Notes: generated by a model not told the origin, from the letters alone. A DNA stretch of 64,000 nucleotides from Sphagnum magellanicum (GCA_021904315.1 CM038918.1:14027349-14091348); one strand, 5' to 3'. Shown: positions 1 to 13,324, counted from the first letter of the stretch. Translations and numbers: made by a program.

Positions 1-627
1 ACTCCACAATTGGGTGACAACCTGGATGAAGGTGTTGGAATACCGTCTTCTGACTCTTCCACCTATCATCCTTCTAAGTATGCTGTGGAGAAACTTAATA
101 CTCCAGCATGTCTCAAGACTTTGGACATCATGGGTGATGATGCTAGTGAACAAACTTCAAAAGGACTTGAAGGCTTTTTCCATTTGCTGGGCTCATTTCC
201 AACACTACCAGCCTCAGCAGCTGAGTGTTCACAGGCAGGAGTGGCAAGCCCAAGCTTCAGTTCCATCAGCGTGACAGCAACAGACGCACATTTGACTACC
301 TTCACTATCACTTGCTCCCGCTCCAATCAAGGCACCCAGCATGTGCAGGCTGCTGTCACCACTGGTCATGCTGCTGCCACTGGAGGCGGGCTTTACAAGG
401 ATATCATCACTGGCTCTTGGGAACCGTGTAAAGAAGATTGTCAGGAACTTTCATGTGCCACTTGCAGCCGTTCTCAACAACAGTTGCCAACACGACAATT
501 GGTAAAGGGCTCCAATAGTGGTTTTGTGTTTGTATTTTTGCTGGGTGCTGTATCTGCCTTATGCTGGTTTTTGTTGCTTCGGGGCATATGGAGGGTAGTA
601 CATAGTGTGTGTAGTGTGGTTTTGTAG
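1..627 (+). CDS. C-terminal exon of a tail-anchored membrane protein (partial)
   Basis: Open from the left edge of the window to a TAG at 625-627, so this is the last exon (or part of it) of a gene whose start lies outside. The visible ~208 residues are Ser/Thr-rich and low in complexity, with a few Cys pairs (EPCKEDCQELSCATC) near residue 145. They end in one strongly hydrophobic segment (about bases 520-588, core FVFVFLLGAVSALCWFLLL) and a short basic tail. That layout fits a C-tail-anchored protein. Membrane-tethered NAC or bZIP transcription factors have this shape, but no DNA-binding domain is visible, so this is only a guess. I do not recognise the family. Confidence 0.55.
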   Translation, partial: TPQLGDNLDEGVGIPSSDSSTYHPSKYAVEKLNTPACLKTLDIMGDDASEQTSKGLEGFFHLLGSFPTLPASAAECSQAGVASPSFSSISVTATDAHLTTFTITCSRSNQGTQHVQAAVTTGHAAATGGGLYKDIITGSWEPCKEDCQELSCATCSRSQQQLPTRQLVKGSNSGFVFVFLLGAVSALCWFLLLRGIWRVVHSVCSVVL

Positions 628-1300
628 GTCAATTCTACCTACAAAATGCCTCTTGTAACTGAATAGGTACACCCCCCTAGAGTCCCATGAAACAAACCAA
701 GACACAGTCTAGACAGTGTTAAGCGCCTGATTTTTCCTAGTGCAATTGTCTTCATTGAAGTGCAAGGTGTATGCAAAAACAGAAAAGAAATTCAATTAGT
801 TACAGAGCCACCTCTTAGAGCTGTGCATGGCACAAATTTCAAATTCTGGAACTAGTGGCATTTAAACTTTAGACTCTTGTACATATTGGTGCTGCCCAAA
901 CACTTTGATAAAAGACTTTTGGTTTTGGGCACACCCTGAGTTCTCTTTTGTGAACAAGATGACTTTGTTTTCCAACAGTTGAAATGTGAACTGTAAATTT
1001 TGTTCTGTTCAGATTTTTTTGGTTGCAAGTCTTGTGGCGCTCTATTGTAATTTCATTTTGCTTTTCTTCTCATTCTTTCGTGCAAGGGCTTATCATTTCC
1101 AATCTGCTCATATTGTTTATGGAAGAAAAAGAGAATGGAATGGTGGGTTATATTGTATTCCTGTTTCAAAATCAACAGATTGTGGTTTTCCATTCATGTG
1201 AAATTGCACTGAGCATGGCTACTGAACAGCTGCAGTCTGTCCACAATGTGTATGATGCCCAGAATCGCCGTCAACCTTGCATTTGATTAGGGGTAATAAA
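628..1300 (+). other. Probable 3' UTR of the left-edge gene
   Basis: About 670 bp of AT-rich non-coding sequence follow the stop codon. An AATAAA-type poly(A) signal lies near 1294-1299. The short ORFs here (986-1286) have no recognisable content. Confidence 0.35.
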
Positions 1301-2570
1301 TCAAAATTTGGAGAGACTTCTACCAAGAAAAATGGCTAGAAAATACCCTTAGCATTCATTTTAGAGCATCTCCAACTGTGCCTTGAAACAACAGCATAAT
1401 GCTAAATTGGTGATGGTTGATTGGTAGGTGGAAACTGTTCGGCTTGACAGTGGCTTGGCACTTTAAATATGATATAAGTCTTGCAAAAAGTTGTTGAAGG
1501 CTTGAAGGCTCAGCAAATTGGTGGAGTGTCATGTGCCTTGCATCTGCCACTCAATGTGCTTCGATCATGTACAAGGTTTCAAGTTACAACCATGGCAATG
1601 ATAGCCATAGAAGACTGACCTGGATTGAGAGTAGCTATGAAGACCAGGCCACCAAGGACATCAATTTCACCAGAAAGGAAGAATGGCAATTTTGTACATC
1701 ATATTTGAGTATTCCCCAAAGTTCCAATAGTTTGGAATAGGCAAAAGAATCAAGCTTTTTGGGAGAGAGTGGGTTTGTGTTATGATTAGTCATGGTTAGG
1801 TTCTCTTGTCCAGATAGCCCTGTATGGAGTTTGGAGACCAAGCGGGGGCTGATTCAATGTGACATTGCAAAATGTTCATGAAATTAAGTACTTTTAGTGT
1901 TTACATTGAACTAGAGTGACACTTCTGAGTAAGATACCAATGACAAGATTCTCAAGTTGTACAAAGTGAAAAATGCAAGACATGCATCTTTGTTTTTTGT
2001 TTTTAGTTTGCTGTTGGGTCATTGTGAGGGATTTGCCATCATTGTGGGGAGATGTGGGAGAGGACATGTGAAAGACACCCCCCATTGAAGAGCAAGGTCG
2101 CCATGCAATCAGAGGTGCTGGTGACACATGAGCTGAAGGTCGGCAATGCTGGGAATTCAAGGAAACTTACTCATGCTCCAAGCAAGCTTATGAAGCAACC
2201 ACAAGGCAGGTTGCCGAAGAGGAGTATACTCTAACACATAATTTGCAAGGCATACATTTGGACTTGCCCTCAGATTCACAAAGCATGGACAGCAAAATGA
2301 ATGATCAGAACGAGAACATATGCTTCAATTTGAATCATGGTCATCATTTTTTGTATAATTAAAAAGCACACAAATTAGCAATAGTTTTGGCTTTTGATAG
2401 CATCTACATAGCCCATACATGTTCTATGAGGCCATTCTAAAGACAGAAATGTATTTGCTCCTCTCTCTAGTTGTTATGCCCTGGCCACACATGTTTGGTA
2501 TTTTACTGTACTGCTCCACCAATCAATCTAAGACTCATTTTTTGATGGCTAGATCAAGTTTTGAAGAATC
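1301..2570. other. Intergenic, no gene seen
   Basis: Unique-looking AT-rich sequence. Several ORFs of 60-90 codons occur on both strands, but none carries a recognisable motif or splice-linked neighbours. Confidence 0.4.
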
Positions 2571-2573
2571 ACA

Positions 2574-3318
2574 CGACTTAATAATCATGTTTGTGATAGT
2601 ATACAACTCCCATTATTAATAAGGATTTTGTGTAGTTTGAAAATCTACTTTGATGCATGCCAAAACACATTTCAACATCTTTCTTGCAAAGAATCTCACA
2701 TAACTTAATATCATGTTTGTGATAGTGTACAACTCCCATTACTAATAAGGATTTTGTATGGTTTGAAATCTACTTTGATGCATGCCAAAACACATTTCAA
2801 CATCTTTCTTGCAAAGAATCTCACTTAACTTAATGTCATGTTTGTGATAGTGTACAACTCCCATTACTAATAAGGATTTTGTATGGTTTGAAATCTACTT
2901 TGATGCATGCCAAAACACATTTCAACATCTTTCTTGCAAAGAATCTCACATAACTTAATATCATGTTTGTGATAGTGTACAACTCCCATTACTAATAAGG
3001 ATTTTGTATGGTTTGAAATCTACTTTGATGCATGCCAAAACACATTTCAACATCTTTCTTGCAAAGAATCTCACTTAACTTAATGTCATGTTTGTGATAG
3101 TGTACAACTCCCATTACTAATAAGGATTTTGTATGGTTTGAAATCTACTTTGATGCATGCCAAAACACATTTCAATATCTTTCTTGCAAAGAATCTCACT
3201 TAACTTAATATCATGTTTGTGATAGTGTACAACTCCCATTACTAATAAGGATTTTGTATGGTTTGTAACCTACTTTGATGCATGCCAAAACACATTTCAA
3301 CATCATTCTTGCAATTTT
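2574..3318. repeat. 125-bp satellite array, six copies
   Basis: The word GATAGTGTACAACTCCCATT recurs at 2721, 2846, 2971, 3096 and 3221, exactly 125 bp apart; a diverged first copy starts GATAGT at 2595. Units include GATGCATGCCAAAACACATT and are almost identical in the middle of the array. The first and last copies are more diverged, as expected for array edges. Internal copies alternate between two variants (see findings). Confidence 0.95.
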
Positions 3319-6300
3319 TAGCATTCTTGCTTAATGTGATGTCTTCTTTTTTCTTGAGCCTCATGAAATGTTTGAACAAGATTGCTCCACCTTGGATAAA
3401 TGCTATTAACTAAAAAGTTGTAAAGTAGGGGGGGGGGTTATGAATTGTCATTGATAATGAAATTCAAATCCATGCCAAAATAACCAAAAATCATGACATA
3501 TCCAAAATGCTTACATTGTTTTTTAATCACTTTTGGGCATCCATGTCCCTAGTGATTGGTCTACTATAGCTTCATGAATTATCCACCTATTTTTGTATGT
3601 CTTGAAATTGACCTTGCCAACCTAGTGGAAAATTAGTTTTTCCAATTGCATGCCATCAATATGTGCAAACCATGTTGTGCAGATATGTTGTTTTGGATAT
3701 ATCCTTAGGTAAGGGATATATATTATCACTTGAAATTTTCCATCATTTAGGATTTGAGTATACAAAAAATGTCTTTTTGGGTGCATGGGTAGGGTCCAGG
3801 TTAGTGTTAGCTGGTTGTAGCTTTTTAAAAAATAAAAATCATTGGGTAGTTTTTTTTTTTGAAAAAGAATTTGGACCACACGAGTTATCAATATCAATAT
3901 TTCAAAAATTGATATCCAAGTAGATTCTCAAAAAATTGAGTAATAAGTGTTAGTTATGCATAAAGGTAGGTTATCAAATAATTGATTAACAACCTTTTGT
4001 TACCACATCAGTTATGAGCCAGTTATAAAAATTTTAAAAATCTGAAATTGAAATGATTTTTTTTCTATTTTTTAATCTTTTGTCCACCTCTTGCATTTGA
4101 ACTTTCCATGCAATTTGCATCATCAACCCCAACAAAACTTACACTGCAATTGATGGCGAGGCTAAACTTTGACTCATGGTTCTCTCGCCTTCCACCCAAG
4201 CAATGAGATAACATCAGCATGAGTGAAAACCTGGGGAGAATTTCCAAGTGTATTGGGAGGCAACAATGCTAGTGAATGAACAATGAGCGGGTGAATGGGC
4301 TAGGAGGGTAACAATGTTAATGAGTGAACTGGCTCAAGTGAGAAAGGAAGAAATTTTTGGAGCATATTTCATGTCACATAAGAGAATATTTTCATGTTAT
4401 GTGGATTCACATTTTGTGACATTGCGAAATATTCCTTAACAAGACTTGGAATATTTTGCCACATGGAGAAAGGTCTAGCATGAAGACAATTACTATTCTT
4501 TGAGTTGTTGTGTTTATTTATTCAAATGGTGCTTGTGATTTACAACATTAACATGAGGGGGTTTTGATGAATGGAAACCCTAAAAGTTTGATTGGGTTAA
4601 AGGTTCCAAACAAATGAATTTGATCACAAATGTAAAAAAAAATGTTCACAATATGAATCTTGTCATAGAACTTGAATGCAATTTCCAATTATAACATAAT
4701 ATGATTTTTTATTTTGACCTATATTAGAGGTGATGCTATAGATGAGTCCATAGCTTGATGGAGGAACCTCCACAAATAGAAAATTAGTTGCATTGAGAGT
4801 GTTCCAAGCCTCCCATTTATTTTCATGTTCCTTGGAAAACTTTAATATAGCAAGGTGTTAGATAGCTTTGTCATTAATTTTTGGCCAAACATTTGTATCC
4901 AAAGATTTGTGCATAGGGACAAATCTTTCATCATTAAATAGATTTCAAGGAGGACATTTTACAACCTAAAAAAAAAAACGAACTTTCTTTAATGTTATGA
5001 CCTCATCTTCAATGAAATTGGTTCCTTCCTAGAGATGCCATACTATGGCCACAAGAGGAATATGAACCACATACTTATTTTCAAAGACTCTCACACAACG
5101 GTTAAAGTTGTCACGCCAAACCAAAATTTGTGTCTTTTGAAAACCACCTTTAACACTTATATGTTAACCATTATAACATGGAATATGAACACTATTAGAC
5201 CAAGTGGTGCGAAAGAAATATTTATTTTGATGATATCATTTTCATTTTGCATTCATGGTCAATGTCCTTTTGAAAAACACTAGATTGAGAGTTGGATTTA
5301 GGGGGATAATGTTCAATACGCCACACACCATGTCCACAAGTACTTTCCACAAACTTCACAACCATTGTGCATAATGATTGGAATCCCACAATGGGATCTA
5401 GTAGTGGGCAAAGGACCACCATAATGTGCTCTAGTGGTGATGCTAATGGAAGTTGTGTCCCTTTGAGGATGAGAAAAATTAGCATGGTCATATTTGTGCA
5501 AATCCCCCTTTGATTGGGGGGAGATTTGAACCTTTTTTGTAAGATTTGAAAACCTCTTCAACCTCCAAGTGCAACATCCTTGATGCATAAGAACAACCTA
5601 ATGCATATTTTGCAACAACTGCAACCAATAGCAAGGGGTCTCCAAATTTGTTGGTTTTACGCAAACAAAGTTCATTCCTATTTCAATCTTTTCAGATAGA
5701 TTAGCATTTGAGTATGTTCAGTACAATGAACTATATTTGAAAGCTTACACATAGTCATATAAAATCACAACTTAGAAACATGTGCATCCTTTATTTATTT
5801 ATTGTTGGAACCAAATGTTATGGACTATCTCAAACAAATTACACTTTGGCATGTCAATAACATCTTTCATTGTGAATTTTTGCAGACAAGTAAAATGAGT
5901 AACATAAACATGACATGAATTATGTTTGTGTATTTGTGTTTTTAGAAGTTAACATGTGTGTTATCTATTCAATTTAGATTTATTTTTTGTATGTTGTGCA
6001 TGGATTTTCAAAGTAGGTTTTTGAAAGGTATGTTGCAAGTTAAGGTTTAGGGTTTGAAGGTGTAAATCTAGATTCTTAAAACTTAAATGTTAACCTATGT
6101 AAAATTATACTTAGAGGACAAATGTCAAGTATTGCAAAACTAATTCAATCCATCTACAATTAAAACAAACACATTTACTAACATATTAAACATGTCATGT
6201 CAACACATTCAATCAAACAATCAATCAAAGTGGCACACCATATCATCACACTCAATCAAAAAATAAATAAAAATGGAATGCCATTTCATTAAAGTTAGTC

Positions 6301-7440
6301 AAACACATAGTCAAAATGGACATGCCATGTCATCATATTTAATCAAACAATTAACATTTAGTACCACATCACCATTGTAAACCAAAATTTAACTAATCAA
6401 AACACAACATTTGACATCCATGTCACCTTTGGAAATTAGAATGTAACCAATCAATATATCACAACATTTGGTGCCTATGTCAATAATGTATACTAGTTTT
6501 TGGTCACCTATGCCATTTCATACATGATGAAAATTAATCACAAATTATAAGAATTATCACCCATGTCAACTAACTTAACATGACATGTACTATGACACAT
6601 CAAATAGCACTAACCTACACTTTAGTCAATTTGGACATGTCACTTTGGTGCCATGCAAATATTCAATCCTTAAAAACAAGAAAAAATATCATTTGTTGTA
6701 ATGTCAAGTTTGTTTTTCCCTTTCAATTTTTGTGATATAGAAAATTTGTGAATTTTTTTCAAAAAATTAAAAAATTTACTCAAATTCACAATAGAAAAAC
6801 AAATATTTCCCAACATTTTTGTTGAAAAATTTCGAACAAAAGCATTACTTACAATGTGTGTATGATCCCAACTAGGATAACAAAGTACCTTCTATTACAT
6901 TTGAGCAATTAGGAACATATTAGGAAGGAATCACAACCCTTCATGCAACATAAAGGTCTATCTTTAGACCATCCTCCTTCTATATGGAGAATAATAATAT
7001 AAGGTATTTTTCAGTGTTGGGTGGTTCTCAAATGGGCAACTTGTTTTTGAACTAGTTTTCAAATTGAAAACCAATGAGTATCAAATTTATTGATACCCAA
7101 GTAGAGAATTGATTTGTTGATTTTCACTTGTGTGAAAACTAGGTGATGAAAATTGGACTAAATTAATTTTTAAAAAATGAAAATTGGCTAGGTTTTCTCA
7201 TAAAACCTATATCTAGTTCTTAAGGTTTACTTATACTATATTTTTTAGTCTAGGTTAGTGGTTAGGTTAGGTTGTTAAATTTAGGTTAATGATTAGGTTA
7301 GTCATTAGATTTGTGACACCTCCAAGAAAGAAACATAAAGAGCTTCATAGTTTTTTTTTCATTCATCATTGATTTTATTTTGAGAAAGGTTTAGTGAAAA
7401 GTTCATTGCTTAGTTGTTTAGAGGTTCCTTTTGATTTGAA
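3319..7440. other. AT-rich intergenic DNA, no gene seen
   Basis: Low-GC sequence with homopolymer runs and short ORFs in both orientations. Around 6180-6420 there are loose repeats of words such as AATCAAACAATCAATCAAA and CATGTCATCA. Minus-strand ORFs at 5222-5588 (~90 codons) show no recognisable domain and are probably chance or very old transposon remains. Confidence 0.4.
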
Positions 7441-7945
7441 ATTTGTTCTACATCTAGTCACCTAGCACCATCATTATTGCTATTGTTTCTTTCGTGGTTG
7501 TGGTCACCTATTGCCATTGCTACCGCTATTGTTTCTTTTGTGGTTACAGTCACTTAACACCATTGATATTACTCTTCCTTTCTTTGTGGTTGTGGTCACC
7601 TAATGCCATCACTATTTTTCTTACTTCCTTCATAGTTATGGTCATTTAACACCATCATTGTTTCTACTCATGCTTCCTTCATGGTCATGGCCATCTAACA
7701 CCATCACTATTGTTGTTGTTGCTCATGTTTTCTTCGTGGTCATTGTTGTTGTCACCTGATGTCATTATAACTATTATTGTTGCTCATGTTTTCTTCGTGG
7801 TCGTGGTCATTTGGCACCATCAATGTTAATATTACACATGATTCCTTTGTGGTCATGGTTGTTTAACACCATCAACGTTGTTGCTACTTGTGCTTCTTTT
7901 GTGGTTGTGATTACTTAACATTATCACTCTTGTTGCTATTGGGTG
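7441..7945. repeat. Degenerate ~60-bp tandem array
   Basis: Repeated units of the type GTGGTCATGGTCATTTAACACCATCA followed by TTGTTGCT and a T-rich TTCTTT/TTCCTT stretch occur about every 55-70 bp, with heavy divergence. Related copies lie at about 8575-8705 (GGTCGTGGTCATTTGGCACCATC). No stable reading frame persists through the array. Confidence 0.7.
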
Positions 7946-9100
7946 TAAGCAAAATATTTTGTACATACTTGTTACCTTGTTTTCTACTTGAAAACACGAA
8001 AAAAAAATAGTTTTTCAAACTTCTAACCTTCCTTTAGCATTTCAAAACAAATTAATTTTTTTTTTCATGGGCATCTCTAGCCTCCCTCTAGCCTTTAAAA
8101 ACAATTTGTGTCATGTCATTTGGATCTGAAAAAAGTACCCCAAAAGTACCCCAAAAAATATCCCCCATTTTTTAGGGGTTGGGTATGATTTTAATTATGA
8201 AAAAAAACTTGATTAACCAAAAAATTATATTAGAATGTTCACCACATCTATATTGAGGTATTTGAAAAAACTAAATACTTGCAAAAACATTTCACCTACT
8301 TTCAAATACTTGAACTTTATTTTTCAAACTGTCACAAATTTTAGGTCCTTTCAAGTACTTGCAAGTAGTTAAAAGAAACATGATTATAATAATTTAGCTT
8401 TTGAACTCCATGCAAACAAGAGTTAAAAAATAATTTACCCCAAAAAATATATATATATCCTGATTATATATATATATCCCGATAAAATCATCTACTTGTT
8501 AGTCTTTTTTTTTGGGGAGCCCAAATTTCATTGCTTACACTACTTTTTATGTATATTTTACCATGTTTTCACCCTATTGGTGTCTTTTTCATGGTCGTGG
8601 TCATTTGGCACCATCGTGATTTTTTTAAAAGTACCTTCACCTCCTATTGGTCGTGCTTCTTTTGTGGTTGTGTTTGCGTGGTGCCATCATTGTTGTTAAT
8701 GCTTGTACTTTAATAAGTGACAAGGTACTTTCCCCTTTTGTGTTTTGTGCAAGTGTGGGACATTGGGCATAAAATGCACATTGGCCTCAGACCTTTGGCC
8801 TTTGACCATGTTCATAAGATAAATGTTTTGTTTTTTTTTCAATGTTCATTTTGATTTTAAAAAAAAAATATCATTCCTTTCTTTCTGTTATTTTTTTATA
8901 GATTTTTTTTGTATGTAGATTTTTTATTTTAGAAAATAATTTTATGTTTATTTTTTGGATGCAAGGTTTTTTTAATAAAATTTTTATTCATCTTGTATAG
9001 TTTGCATTGTGGACTTGACATAAATTGTGATTCATTTGGATTGATATTTAGGACATAGATTGTTTGATTTTTCTCCATTCATTCTTTAGGTAAAATTTTG
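7946..9100. other. AT-rich intergenic DNA with remnants of the preceding array
   Basis: Very AT-rich, with a short TATATATA block at 8448-8480 and outlying array units at 8575-8705. No gene is supported. Confidence 0.4.
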
Positions 9101-9102
9101 TT

Positions 9103-11217
9103 ATGAAATTGAACATGGAACAATCATCTCAAAATGAAAATAAAATAAATAATGAACATGGATGTGAAATAATGGATGATGCAATGGAAGAAAGAACGAG
9201 AGAACTATTTGAAAGACCATTTGAAAACCATGAGAGTTTACAAATAGAGTTAAGAAAAAATGAAATAATGAAAGATAATTTCAAAAAAATTATGTACAAA
9301 GAAATAAATGGAAAAATCATAATAGAAATGCAATATGTTAGGCATTTTACTGTATAAATGATAAGAATGAAGTTGATGTAAAAGTTTTTTCAGATTATGA
9401 AATGTATTCTTTGTTACAATTGTCCGACATTGGAATTTAATATAAAAACTCAAGCAAGGAAAGGTCTAATTCTAGACAACACAACAAATGGAATAAGTAT
9501 TTTGAAAAAAAAATGCTTTCAAATCATTTAATATTGCAAAAAAGCTTGAAGAAAAAGTGAGCAATCCATTAAGACCAAAAAAATTGGAACGACAACCTAC
9601 TAAAGAAAAACCTATTCTATTTGGAATCATATTTTTTAATTTTTTGTTACAAAATATCCCTTTAAAAATGGTGTGCAATAGAAACTAGTTATGGAAGATT
9701 TGGCCTTATTAATTGTCAAAAATCATTTGCATATGCATTTTGTTGAAAATCAATGGTTGAAGTGTTTTTGTTTGCATTTATGCTCAATAGTTGTTTTGCC
9801 TCCTAGAAAAAAAATTCATAAGAAATTTTGTTCGAGTTGGAGGAAAAATTAAACAATTATATGTCTTACCATGTTTGGCAAAATGTTTCTTTGCAACTAG
9901 TTTTGATCTTTGGATGTCAAAAGGAACTTATGACAATTTTGCACTTGTGATTAATTTTTTGGGGGTTGATTGGCACCAAAGCATATCACAATTGGATTAT
10001 TTGAGGCCATGGACATTTCTAATCAAACCTTGGCTAAGGATCTTATTGAGTTGTTATGAATATATAATTTGAAAGAGAAAATTATTGCTTGCGGAAAAGA
10101 TGAAAGATCTAACTTAAACATAATGATTATAGTTTTAAGTCTGTTGTAAATTGTAATATTTTTAGGTTGCAAGAAAGTTTTCAAGGTTCTTATTTTGGTC
10201 ATGCATTTTTTAAAGCTTGTTAGTATGCAACAACAAATGAATTATTTTTAAAGGGATTGAAATATGAATTTATGAAAACAATACAATATGATTTGTAAAA
10301 ATGTAAAACCTAGCCTAAGAAGTCAAGCAAAAGTAGAACAAAGGTTGTAATGACTTGAATTTTCCCAAAAGAAAACTAAAGACTCTAGTAAAAACAAAGT
10401 TATACATTATTTCAATTATAAATTTTCAAAAAGCATTGCATTTCATTTTTTTTGTAAATGTTATAAAATTTTTAAAAACTAACATTTGTTTTGATTTTGC
10501 ATATTTGTTAACAAGGTCATTCTTTTCTAGGAAGCTCTACAATTGAAAGACATTATTTTGATCTATTATAGTATAAAAAGTTTAATGAGGATGATTGCCC
10601 GAATGCCATCTCCTTTGATTGGGCACATTTGCCAAATTATTGTTATTTTTTCTCCCCAATTGTAACTACTTGTGCCTTAAATCAATCTAGAGGTTAGTAG
10701 TTGTTAAATTTTAAATGATGCACTTAATTCTACCATATCCATTAGCTTGAAATTAAGAGCAAAACCAATAAAGGCACCTTCTTTTCAAACCCTAATGGAA
10801 GAGGATTCTAGTGTGGTTCTTGAATTGATTTGTTTAACTTTCAACATTAAAACATAAGTTTGTACTCAGTTAGATTCTTTCTTTTCAGTCTTGAAAAAAT
10901 ATGAAGAAAAAAAAAAAACTCATAATATGTTATCCTTGGTGTTGGATCCAAGGTTTAAAAGCCCTTGTTAAGTGTTGTCTTTCATTGGTTGTGAACATGG
11001 AGTAGCCATTATTGAGGATTATGATGAAAGGTCTTTATATCCTATGGTCTTGAAATGTTATCATCAATTGTATCTAGTGATCGGATTTGAAAGTGAATTT
11101 GTCGGCCCGACAGTGAATGTAAATTATAGTTTGGATATTTTTGCAATGGTAGTAAGAACAAATGAGCTAACAAAAGAGACTATCAAAAGAAAGCTCTTAA
11201 TTTGTAAGCCTTATTAG
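9103..11217 (+). pseudogene. Decayed hAT-family transposase
   Basis: Three pieces in the same orientation match plant hAT (zinc-finger BED/RICESLEEPER type) transposases. The 9791-10072 ORF has FDLWMSKGTYDNFALVINF followed by LGVDW, the typical catalytic-core segment. About 10930-10975 reads LSLVLDPRFKS, the conserved hAT motif before the helical insertion. The ORF at 10972-11217 continues with FIGCEHGVAIIEDYD and LYPMVLKCY. The 9103-9357 ORF is a charged N-terminal-like segment. Many frameshifts and stops separate the pieces, so no transposase can be made. Terminal inverted repeats and target duplications were not identified. DNA transposition is the family function; the fragmentation is seen directly. 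Confidence 0.75.
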
Positions 11218-12320
11218 GTGGATGTTAAGCAAATTACTTGCCCTCATGAAGTTATATTTCCCATCATTGGATTTTTGACCTAACAAATTTTAGGGATTGT
11301 AGGTTCACAAATTGAGACTAAAAGGATAATTCCATTAGTTGAGATACTTATTAATTTAAGATGTCATTTATAATTAAATAAATTATAAAAATTAATTTTT
11401 ATGAACAAAAATTGGCCTAGTGACCTTAGAGTTGTTTGTAAATCTCATTTTAGTTTGATAGAACTCATGGGATAGATGCAGATCTGAAAAATAAATTAAA
11501 ACAATTTAAAAGAGCTTTTGAAAGAGATGAAGTTATGGATATATAAACATTTTCATAATTTAAAAATATTAAAAAAAAATTCTCATTTTTTCAATTTAGA
11601 AGTATATATATTTAAAAAAATCTTCTAATTTACAATTTGAATATTTGGGTTATGAGAACCAGTTAAGAAGACCAACTATTATTGGGTTCATGAGAATCGT
11701 TGCCTTTGAAAACCAGTGAAATTTATTTATTTATTTATTTATTGATACTCAAGTCAGTTCTCCTAGACCCCTTGTTATTAAATAATCATAAGAACTAGGG
11801 TGGTTCTCATATAACACCCACAATACCAAAATTGACGATTCTCAAAATTTATTATTAAAATGAAAATATTTATTTATTAAAATATTTATTTATAAAATTA
11901 AATTAATAAATTTATTTAATTTAAAATTTATTTTATTTATTAAAAAATTATTTTAAAAAAATTTAAAAAAAATAAAAAAATAAAAAACTACCCAACATTG
12001 GTATTTTCCTTTGAGTAGTGTACAACCCCATGGTCAAAGGCTCTATTGAGTGTAAGGTACCCTCCAACTACACTACAAAAGTCCACTTGGTGTTTTACAT
12101 ATTTGAAAGCATCTCCCCACTTGGAAGATGCATTCATCCATTGGATAGACCTTTTGCCATTTGCATGCAAAAACCTTTTGTAAATTATGCGGCATGAAAG
12201 GCCTCCCACTCTTGTGGACTTCCCCTAATGCCTAAGGCCCTCAAATTAGGGGCTCAAAACCCTAGGGAGCAAAAGCCTTTTCCTATACTAGGGTTACTAA
12301 AGGTATTTTCGTTTGAATTT
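11218..12320. other. AT-rich intergenic DNA
   Basis: 11340-11980 is extremely AT-rich with (ATTT)n stretches (11728-11742). 11990-12320 is of ordinary composition with no recognised gene, and leads directly into the 48-bp minisatellite. Confidence 0.4.
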
Positions 12321-12324
12321 GAAA

Positions 12325-12611
12325 GCACATCCTTGCATGGAAGAACCGCGTGGAGCACCTTTGAATTTGATTTGAAAGCACCTCCTTGCATGGAAGAACC
12401 GTGTGGAGCACCTTTGAATTTGAAAGCACCTCCTTGCATGGAAGAACCGTGTGGAGCACCTTTGAATTTGAAAGCACCTCCTTGCATGGAAGAACCGTGT
12501 GGAGCACCTTTGAATTTGAAAGCACCTCCTTGCATGGAAGAACCGTGTGGAGCACCTTTGAATTTGAAAGCACCTCCTTGCATGGAAGAACCTTGTGGAG
12601 CACGGCCTTGA
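12325..12611. repeat. 48-bp minisatellite, six copies
   Basis: Units starting GCACCTCCTTGCATGGAAGA begin at 12325 (variant, 53 bp long), 12378, 12426, 12474, 12522 and 12570, the last incomplete. Because 48 is divisible by three, two forward and all three reverse frames stay open through the array. This makes several overlapping ORFs of about 80-130 codons that I regard as by-products. In one forward frame the unit reads APPCMEEPCGAPLNLK. No flanking exon or start context supports translation. Confidence 0.95.
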
Positions 12612-12902
12612 ACCCACCAGATGTTTGATGAGGGGGGGGGAAGGAGTATAACATCCTTCGATTAGTCAAGAAGCTTCAAGGAGAGAACAAGAGAGGTGTG
12701 TAAGAAAAAGTCAAGAAGAACATGTGGGTGCAAGGATCCTTTGAAACAACATGAAGGTATGTTAACAAAGAGGTGAGGAGAATTAAGAAGAGAGGAGTCA
12801 AGTTTCAACTCCAAAAAGTCCAAAAATGCCGCACAAATTGAGCATTGTGTGTACATTGCTGACTACCCCAAAAGAAGGAAAACAATGGGTGTGTCACATT
12901 AT

Positions 12903-13236
12903 GGCCTTGCCATTTACATTTTTTTTAAAAAATAAAAATAAATCTTAATGCAAATGAAGAATTATGGAAATTCAAATAATTCACCATGCAAAAATAGAAT
13001 CTTCAAAAAAATCCTCTAAAAGAAACCAAAATCCTTTTAAGAAAGATATCATAACTCTATAACTAATCCCAAGTTTCAACACAAGCCAAAATATCATCTT
13101 TCAAAAATCCTCATATGAAAAATAGACCTATTATTATTATTATTATTACCTAGTAGGGGCCAATAAAAATCCATTAAGCTACTATATACTCTATAATGAA
13201 TCTAAACACAAAATCTTTGCCTTGGTAGGCAAGGCC
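12903..13236. mobile_element. MITE-like dispersed repeat, copy 1
   Basis: About 330 bp, AT-rich and without coding capacity. It begins GGCCTTGCCATTTACATT and ends GGTAGGCAAGGCC, so the ends carry a short terminal inverted repeat (GGCCTTGCC). The interior shares long stretches with the copies at 13869-14187 and 32609-32963, including CCTAGTAGGGGCC and AAGCTACTATA, and a (TTA)n tract shared with copy 2. A non-autonomous DNA transposon is the likeliest class; no transposase relative is visible in the window. Confidence 0.7.
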
Positions 13237-13324
13237 AAAAAGTACCTACGGAGGTGGTTATGAAAAAGGCAATAACTGAGGAGCAACACTAGTCTAGTCT
13301 AGTATGTTCAAAAGTGGATGAACC

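Noticed and set aside
2574..3318. Regular direct repeats that might suggest a CRISPR array
   Set aside because: Units are contiguous 125-bp satellites with no unique spacers, in plant nuclear DNA.
12228..12669. Overlapping ORFs of 80-128 codons
   Set aside because: All arise from the 48-bp minisatellite, whose length is a multiple of three; there is no domain, splice partner or conserved start.
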